Origin: CAZCSK01 sp964501265
GTDB lineage: Bacteria; Actinomycetota; CADDZG01; JAHWKV01
Length of the DNA: 27,039 bases
Assembly: GCA_964501265.1 (NCBI GenBank)
Contig: CAZCSK010000032.1
Location: 1 to 27,039 of the forward strand
Direction of reading: 5' to 3'
Position numbers and translations under genes: made by a program. Under the pieces are notes generated by a model that saw only the letters and a program-made list of their open reading frames with translations, searched no databases and was not told the DNA's origin. Of this stretch, positions 22,847 to 27,039 are shown in pieces (position 1 is the stretch's first letter; each line of letters begins with the position of its first letter).

Positions 22847-25129
22847 TCAGGCAGACTTCGGTGCTTTACCGACTCGGTAAGGCACGTTGATTACGATCAC
22901 ATTCGGTTCGAATAGAAGCGCGGTTTTGATCAGAAACGCCGTTTGGTTATGCAAGAAGTTGTGCCACCAATGGTTAACGACAAATTCGGGAACCACTACG
23001 CCCACAGCGTCTTCGGGATTCGGATTCATCTGTTTGACTTGTTCGAGAAGCGGCTGTACGAGGCTCCTATAGGGCGAGTCGATGATCTCAAGTGGCACTT
23101 GGATCCCCTGCAGCGTCCACTCCTCAGTCAGGCGGGCAGCCTCGCCGGGGTCCGTCTGAACCGCCAAGGCCTTCAAATCGGATGGATTTAGGCTCTCGGC
23201 GTACGCGATTGCTCTCTTAGCGGCAAGGTTGACGGCCGACACGACCACGATCAGGGAAAGCCGCCCGGGTGCCCTCAATCGCCTCGGTTCAGGCTCGACC
23301 GCGGGTAGGAAGGGAACGCTCACAACGACGATTCCCGGCTGCACCAGAAACGCCCGCTTTAAACCAAGAAGTACGCGGTTTCGCAGAATCTGCCCCAACC
23401 AACCCTCGTACTGAGGATCGGGCAGGACCACGGTTACGGGCATTTCGTCGGTGGGATTCATCGACCTTGCGAACTCAACCAGGGCCTGTTTGCTTTCGAA
23501 CTTTTTGAAATCGGTTGGCACGCCCATCGCTTCCCAGCGGTTGCGTAGGTCTGCCAGCCGAACTTCGGGAGCGTTGAGCGTCGCGAGGTGGAGTTCGGTT
23601 GGAGCAATCGACCTGCAAAGCGCGAGAGCCTTGGTCGCCCCCCGAAAGCGAGTCACCACAAGGATCACTCGGTTCCTCAGAACGCGTGGCACTACTTGCT
23701 CGGATTGAAGCTCCTTGTCAATCTCCTCAAAGTGCGATCCGATGCGACGCAACAAAAACGCGACGGCCGGAATGAGAACAATGACTTGCCAGGCGCCGTC
23801 GGCGAACTTGGTAATCGTCACGATTATCAGGACGACGAAAGTCGTCATGGCCCCGAAAGCGTTGATTGCGGCCGAACGCTTCCACCCTTTCGGCGCCGGA
23901 CGGCCCACGGCCGCATTGCGCTTGCGCAGGTTGTTCCATCGAATAACCATCCCTGACTGCGACAGCGTGAAGCTCGTGAACACCCCTATGACGTACAAGG
24001 GGATGATGTCGTGCGTTTCGGCGTGGTAGTGGATGAGTACCGCTCCCGCGGCCAGCGCCAATATAACGATCCCATTAGAAAAGGCGAGTCTGTCGCCGCG
24101 GTTGGCCAGCACCCGCGGGAGATAGCGGTCCTTGGCGAGAATGGAACTGAGCCGAGGGAAGTCGGCGAACGATGTATTGGCGGCGAGAAACAAGATCAGG
24201 CTTGTCACCGACTGCACGACGTAGAACATGAAATGCCGCGCCCCAAAGACCTTTGCGGCGATCTGGGATGTGACTGTGTGTCCCTCTTCGATCAGTGCGG
24301 GGTCGACTCGCAGTTTGTGGGCAAGAAAGGTGATGCCGAGGAATAGGAAGGAGAGGAGTATGCCAAGCGTCAAGAGAGTTTGGGATGCGTTTTTCGCCTC
24401 GGGCCGCTTGAATGCGGGCACTCCGTCGGCGATCGCCTCGACCCCCGTCAGGGCAGTCGACCCCGACGAAAAGGCCCACAGAATCAAAAAGATCGTCACT
24501 GGCTGAACTGCCGCGAGTTGCGTCTCTGGGTACGGCGTGAACGATCCGGTCGCGACTCTCACGGCCCCGAGGATGATCATCGCTCCCATCGACAGCAGAA
24601 AGCCGTAGGTCGGAATAGCGAAGATGGTGCCAGACTCCTTGAGCCCCCGAAGGTTTAAGGCTGTTATTAGAGCGACCACTGCGAGCGCCACCGCCACGCG
24701 ATGGCCCCTGATCTCAGGAAATGCCGCCCCCACCGCCGCAACTCCGGCTGCAACGCTGACAGCAACGGTCAAAATGTAATCGATCAAAATGGAAGAGGCG
24801 GCGATGAGTCCAGGGAAGGGCCCCAGGTTGTCGTGGGCAACCCTGTAGGCGCCCCCCCCTTTGGGGTAAGCCTTAACAGTTTGCCGGTACGAGGTGATTA
24901 CTACGGCCAGAACGGTGGCCACGGCAAGGCCAACGGGTAGCGAGAAGGAAAGCGCCACAGCCCCGGCAAGCACAAGCACGCGCAGGATCTCGTCGGTCGC
25001 GTAAGCAGACGACGAAAGGGCGTCTGAAGAGAAGACAGCCAAAGCCGTGGTCTTTGACAGCCGATGGTGGAGCTCCTCGTGCGAGGAAATCGGCCGCCCG
25101 AGCAGGACCCTCTTGAAGATATCGTTCAT
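22847..25129 (-). CDS. KimA-like APC-superfamily potassium transporter
   Basis: This 760-aa protein has a 12-helix APC-type transporter domain (about 30-470) and a soluble C-terminal region of two USP-like units. Diagnostic stretches are LAVFSSDALSSSAYATDEIL, SYRQTVKAYPKGGGAYRV, FSSGSTALTGVEAI and NRGDRLAFSNGI. The end reads HWWHNFLHNQTAFLIK, which recalls the C-terminus of Bacillus subtilis KimA (YdaO), a high-affinity K+/H+ symporter. The longer frame begins at 25336, but the Met at 25129 (MNDIFKRVLLGRP) aligns with the KimA start as I remember it. The two C-terminal units make it longer than KimA, which has one. It is divergent from the ceoB-like gene across 72 bp. A less specific reading is amino acid permease. 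Confidence 0.85.
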   Translation of the reverse strand: MNDIFKRVLLGRPISSHEELHHRLSKTTALAVFSSDALSSSAYATDEILRVLVLAGAVALSFSLPVGLAVATVLAVVITSYRQTVKAYPKGGGAYRVAHDNLGPFPGLIAASSILIDYILTVAVSVAAGVAAVGAAFPEIRGHRVAVALAVVALITALNLRGLKESGTIFAIPTYGFLLSMGAMIILGAVRVATGSFTPYPETQLAAVQPVTIFLILWAFSSGSTALTGVEAIADGVPAFKRPEAKNASQTLLTLGILLSFLFLGITFLAHKLRVDPALIEEGHTVTSQIAAKVFGARHFMFYVVQSVTSLILFLAANTSFADFPRLSSILAKDRYLPRVLANRGDRLAFSNGIVILALAAGAVLIHYHAETHDIIPLYVIGVFTSFTLSQSGMVIRWNNLRKRNAAVGRPAPKGWKRSAAINAFGAMTTFVVLIIVTITKFADGAWQVIVLIPAVAFLLRRIGSHFEEIDKELQSEQVVPRVLRNRVILVVTRFRGATKALALCRSIAPTELHLATLNAPEVRLADLRNRWEAMGVPTDFKKFESKQALVEFARSMNPTDEMPVTVVLPDPQYEGWLGQILRNRVLLGLKRAFLVQPGIVVVSVPFLPAVEPEPRRLRAPGRLSLIVVVSAVNLAAKRAIAYAESLNPSDLKALAVQTDPGEAARLTEEWTLQGIQVPLEIIDSPYRSLVQPLLEQVKQMNPNPEDAVGVVVPEFVVNHWWHNFLHNQTAFLIKTALLFEPNVIVINVPYRVGKAPKSA

Positions 25130-25189
25130 TGACGTGACCAGCATATTGCTGCCCGGCCTCGGTTTCGACGCACCCAACCCCAACAGTTG

Positions 25190-25195
25190 TATCTT
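25190..25195 (+). promoter_or_regulatory. Possible -10 box for a leaderless ceoB-like transcript
   Basis: TATCTT ends 6 nt before the ATG at 25202, so transcription would begin at the start codon, as is common in Actinomycetota. No Shine-Dalgarno is visible before the ATG, and no good -35 is seen. The 72-bp gap 25130-25201 must also contain the leftward promoter of the KimA-like gene; a TATGCT-type box lies close to that start. Confidence 0.38.
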
Positions 25196-25201
25196 GTGGG
25201 C

Positions 25202-25861
25202 ATGCATGCTGTGATAGTCGGCTCGGGGCGAGTGGGGGCCGAATTGGCCGCGGCCCTGGAGCAACGGGGCTTCACGGTTGCGATCATCGATCAAGATGAA
25301 GCTCGGTTTACTCAGCGGCTTCACCCTGGTTTTCACGGTAAAAAGATTGAGGGAATCGGCTTCGATCGGGACATCTTGGAGGAGGCGGGAATCAAGGACG
25401 CCGATGTGTTCGTCTCAGCCACCCGTGGTGACAACTCCAACGTTGTGTCGGCGCGGATTGCAAAAGAGCACTACAACGTGCCCCACGTAGCGGCACTCAT
25501 TTACGATCCGCGGCGAGCCCAAATCTACGAGCGTCTTGGTATTTCGACAGTCGCCAGCGTCTCTTGGGCCACCGATCAACTTCTGGCGCGCGTCCTTCCG
25601 AGTACCGAGTCGATCGAATGGACTGTCGGTTCGGGCGAAGTTGTCGTAATGGGAGTCCCCGTCCCAACAAATCTCATCGGCAAGCCCGCATCCGAAGTAG
25701 CCGTGCCGGGCAGAGTAGCGCTAATCGCCCTGGCTCGTTTCGGTGTGACCATGATTCCGGAAGCCAAAACGACTCTTCAGGAGGGCGACTTCCTGCACCT
25801 GTCGGTCCTGCGAACCTCGATGAACGAATTCGATCTTTTGTTGCATCCCGAGGCCGAGTAG
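25202..25861 (+). CDS. TrkA/CeoB-type potassium-uptake regulatory protein (RCK)
   Basis: This 219-aa cytoplasmic RCK protein has an NAD-binding Rossmann fold (VIVGSGRVGAELAAAL, acidic residue in IIDQDEARF) followed by a TrkA-C domain from about residue 135. Such proteins bind nucleotides and gate or regulate K+ transporters. It pairs with the next gene, 3 nt downstream, and both resemble CeoB and CeoC of Mycobacterium tuberculosis. A TTG at 25187 would add five residues; the ATG at 25202 is preferred because it begins the first beta strand. No TrkH/KtrB-type membrane subunit is visible, so the partner is probably the divergent KimA-like transporter. Confidence 0.9.
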   Translation: MHAVIVGSGRVGAELAAALEQRGFTVAIIDQDEARFTQRLHPGFHGKKIEGIGFDRDILEEAGIKDADVFVSATRGDNSNVVSARIAKEHYNVPHVAALIYDPRRAQIYERLGISTVASVSWATDQLLARVLPSTESIEWTVGSGEVVVMGVPVPTNLIGKPASEVAVPGRVALIALARFGVTMIPEAKTTLQEGDFLHLSVLRTSMNEFDLLLHPEAE

Positions 25862-25864
25862 CAA

Positions 25865-26554
25865 ATGAAAGTTGCAATTGCCGGCGCGGGCAATGTGGGT
25901 CAATTCATGGCTCGCGACCTACTAGCGCGAGGGCATGAAGTAATACTCATCGATGAGGACGAGGAACTCATTGCGAAGGATTCCCCAAAGATTGGCTGCA
26001 TCTGGTTCAACGCCGACGCCTGCGAGCCGCTGAACCTTCAACCCGCGGGCCTCAACAGCTGTGACGTCATGGTGGCGGCAACGGGCGACGACAAAGTGAA
26101 TCTAGTAGCCTCGCTTCTCGCCAAACAGGAGTTTGGGATTCCGCGAGTTCTTGCCCGCGTCAATCATCCAAACAACCATTGGCTGTTCAACGAGTCGTGG
26201 GGCGTCGATGTGGCGGTTAGTCCTCCCCACCTGTTGGCTTCTCTCGTCGACGAGGCCGTGACCGTCGGCGACCTCGTGACTCTGCTCCAGCTGGAGCATG
26301 GCAAAGTTCTTCTCGTCGAGTTTCGGCTGGCCGAACAATCGCCTGCGGTCGGCAAGGTGATCGCCGAGCTGAAAATGCCGCGCGACTGCGCCCTGGTCGC
26401 TATCGTGCGACAAGGGCATGTGATCGCCCCGCGAGATGAAACGCCCCTAATGGTCGATGATGAAATTCTGGCCCTGGCCGCCCCCGAATCTCAGGGAGAT
26501 CTCGAACTCCTTCTTTCGGGCCTCGAGGGCGGAGCGGACGGAATCGTCGGCTAG
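25865..26554 (+). CDS. TrkA/CeoC-type potassium-uptake regulatory protein (RCK)
   Basis: This 229-aa protein is the second RCK of the pair, with Rossmann motif VAIAGAGNVGQFMARDL, acidic residue in LIDEDEELI, and a TrkA-C domain from about residue 138 (GKVLLVEFRLAEQS). The conserved segment MVAATGDDKVNLVASLLAKQ is typical of TrkA-N domains. The gap to the previous gene is only 3 nt, so they are co-expressed and probably form a hetero-oligomer. Its 3' end overlaps the OB-fold gene on the opposite strand by 4 nt. Confidence 0.91.
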   Translation: MKVAIAGAGNVGQFMARDLLARGHEVILIDEDEELIAKDSPKIGCIWFNADACEPLNLQPAGLNSCDVMVAATGDDKVNLVASLLAKQEFGIPRVLARVNHPNNHWLFNESWGVDVAVSPPHLLASLVDEAVTVGDLVTLLQLEHGKVLLVEFRLAEQSPAVGKVIAELKMPRDCALVAIVRQGHVIAPRDETPLMVDDEILALAAPESQGDLELLLSGLEGGADGIVG

Positions 26555-26916
26555 GCGCCGATCAATTCGTACGCAGGATTGATGATCTGCAAGGTGTCGG
26601 AATTAAAAGTGCTGATCGTGCCCTCGAGAATCACGCGGCGGCCGAGGTCTATGCCCGGAATGCGCCGGCGCCCGTACCAGATGCCCACGAGCTGATCGGT
26701 TCCGTCGTAGATCAAAACTTCCAACGTTGAGGTGTTGATCCTTGGCACGACCTTGATGCTTTGAACCACACCCGCAACTCGCCTGCGAGTGCGGGCGCGG
26801 CACTCGGTGATCTGCTGGACCTCTGCAATCTCCCCGCACCAGGCTCTCGTTTCTTGCGCGTGGAGTTGCTCCGGAGTTTCGGTGAGTTTCTGACCGAATC
26901 GACTAATGAAGCTCAT
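26551..26916 (-). CDS. OB-fold nucleic-acid-binding-domain protein
   Basis: This 121-aa protein has a single OB-fold-like domain: VAGVVQSIKVVP, TLEVLIYDGTDQLVGIWYG, IDLGRRVILEGTI and LQIINPAYEL follow the strand order of a tRNA-anticodon/RecG-type OB domain. A short helical N-terminus with CGEIAEVQQITECRART precedes it. In Mycobacterium, from memory, a homologous small OB protein lies close to ceoC in the same opposite orientation (Rv2694c region), so the link to the K+ locus is conserved, although its purpose is unknown. The ATG lies 28 nt from the divergent HD gene. Confidence 0.83.
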   Translation of the reverse strand: MSFISRFGQKLTETPEQLHAQETRAWCGEIAEVQQITECRARTRRRVAGVVQSIKVVPRINTSTLEVLIYDGTDQLVGIWYGRRRIPGIDLGRRVILEGTISTFNSDTLQIINPAYELIGA

Positions 26917-26925
26917 GTAGGTTCC

Positions 26926-26933
26926 ATTATGCT
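26926..26933. promoter_or_regulatory. Overlapping divergent -10 elements
   Basis: CATAAT on the minus strand (26931-26926, five of six matches) lies 9 nt before the OB-fold ATG, and TATGCT on the plus strand (26928-26933) lies 10 nt before the HD-gene ATG at 26944. Both transcripts would have leaders of only about 3 nt. The boxes share bases, so polymerase could occupy only one at a time. The -35 regions are weak. Confidence 0.33.
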
Positions 26934-26943
26934 ACTGGCACCC

Positions 26944-27039
26944 ATGGATCGAGAAGCGGCCGTCGCCCTGATAAAAACCAAGTCCGAGAAGGACACGACT
27001 CTTCGTCACCTGGTCACCGTCGAGGGGATCATGCGCCGG
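26944..27039 (+). CDS. HD-domain phosphohydrolase-like protein, partial (C-terminus beyond the window)
   Basis: Only the first 32 codons are present. The sequence REAAVALIKTKSEKD, then LRHLVTVEGIMRR, matches the N-terminus of small HD-superfamily hydrolases, in which the first helix is followed by a His (His22 here) of the metal site and an xVExxMR motif. The rest of the HD site lies outside the window, so activity and substrate are not accessible. An ATG at 26929 would add five residues; I prefer 26944, where the family N-terminus begins. Confidence 0.68.
   Translation, partial: MDREAAVALIKTKSEKDTTLRHLVTVEGIMRR

Noticed and set aside
22826..22850. Possible bidirectional terminator between the methyltransferase and the KimA-like gene
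   Set aside because: GGCC words face each other, but the stem is only about four pairs with a bulge and there is no T-run.
25130..25336. N-terminal extension of the KimA-like protein
   Set aside because: It overlaps the divergent ceoB-like gene and its promoter, and the family N-terminus starts at the Met at 25129.
1..27039. CRISPR arrays, insertion sequences, tRNA or rRNA genes
   Set aside because: I found no spaced direct repeats, transposase motifs or terminal inverted repeats, and no tRNA-like or rRNA-like stretch; gaps between genes are too short for most of these.

Overview
The window is GC-rich, gene-dense DNA with no intergenic gap above about 190 bp. I see no insertion sequence, CRISPR array, tRNA or rRNA. 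The gene set suggests an Actinomycetota chromosome, perhaps an uncultured soil or freshwater lineage. Pointers are a KimA-like permease next to two TrkA-type (CeoB/CeoC) proteins and an OB-fold protein, an arrangement I recall from Mycobacterium; an ArsR with an N-terminal Cys-Cys pair like the Corynebacterium type; an LCP-family cell-wall ligase; and several near-leaderless starts. The phylum is inferred and the lineage within it is unresolved.

Layout. (1) 1-767: an arsenic methylation operon on the minus strand, arsR overlapping arsM; arsM runs off the left edge. (2) 892-1506: a zinc-ribbon/RDD membrane protein. (3) 1519-17295: a divergent locus of about 16 kb around a branched-chain-amino-acid-type (HAAT family) ABC transporter. 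The leftward arm, read from 9666 down to 1519, encodes a 721-aa tail-anchored protein of unknown function, a lipoprotein, a lipoprotein solute-binding protein (SBP), a PQQ-type beta-propeller with a C-terminal membrane anchor, a small bitopic membrane protein and a Tat-exported SBP. The rightward arm (9706-17295) encodes an SBP with an extra C-terminal beta domain, a lytic transglycosylase lipoprotein, another SBP lipoprotein, a LivH permease, a LivM-LivG fusion, a LivF ATPase and a 77-aa four-cysteine protein. (4) 17256-19714, minus strand: lipoprotein, LCP ligase, TerC. (5) 19790-22828, plus strand: proton-pumping pyrophosphatase and a methyltransferase. (6) 22847-27039: KimA-like K+ transporter (minus), ceoB-ceoC-like pair (plus), OB-fold protein (minus) and the start of an HD-domain hydrolase (plus).

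The strongest candidate for an undescribed system is region 3. One permease/ATPase set is accompanied by four different SBPs, two large exported proteins anchored at their C-termini, a propeller scaffold and a wall-cutting enzyme, with most gene junctions overlapping by a few bases. I infer an envelope-associated uptake or sensing complex rather than a simple amino acid importer; the substrate cannot be read from the sequence. Two genes in the rightward arm (LivH and the second SBP) have no ATG, GTG or TTG at the start their N-termini require. The LivH gene has a strong Shine-Dalgarno 8 nt before a CTG; the SBP either starts at CTG or carries a one-base frameshift.
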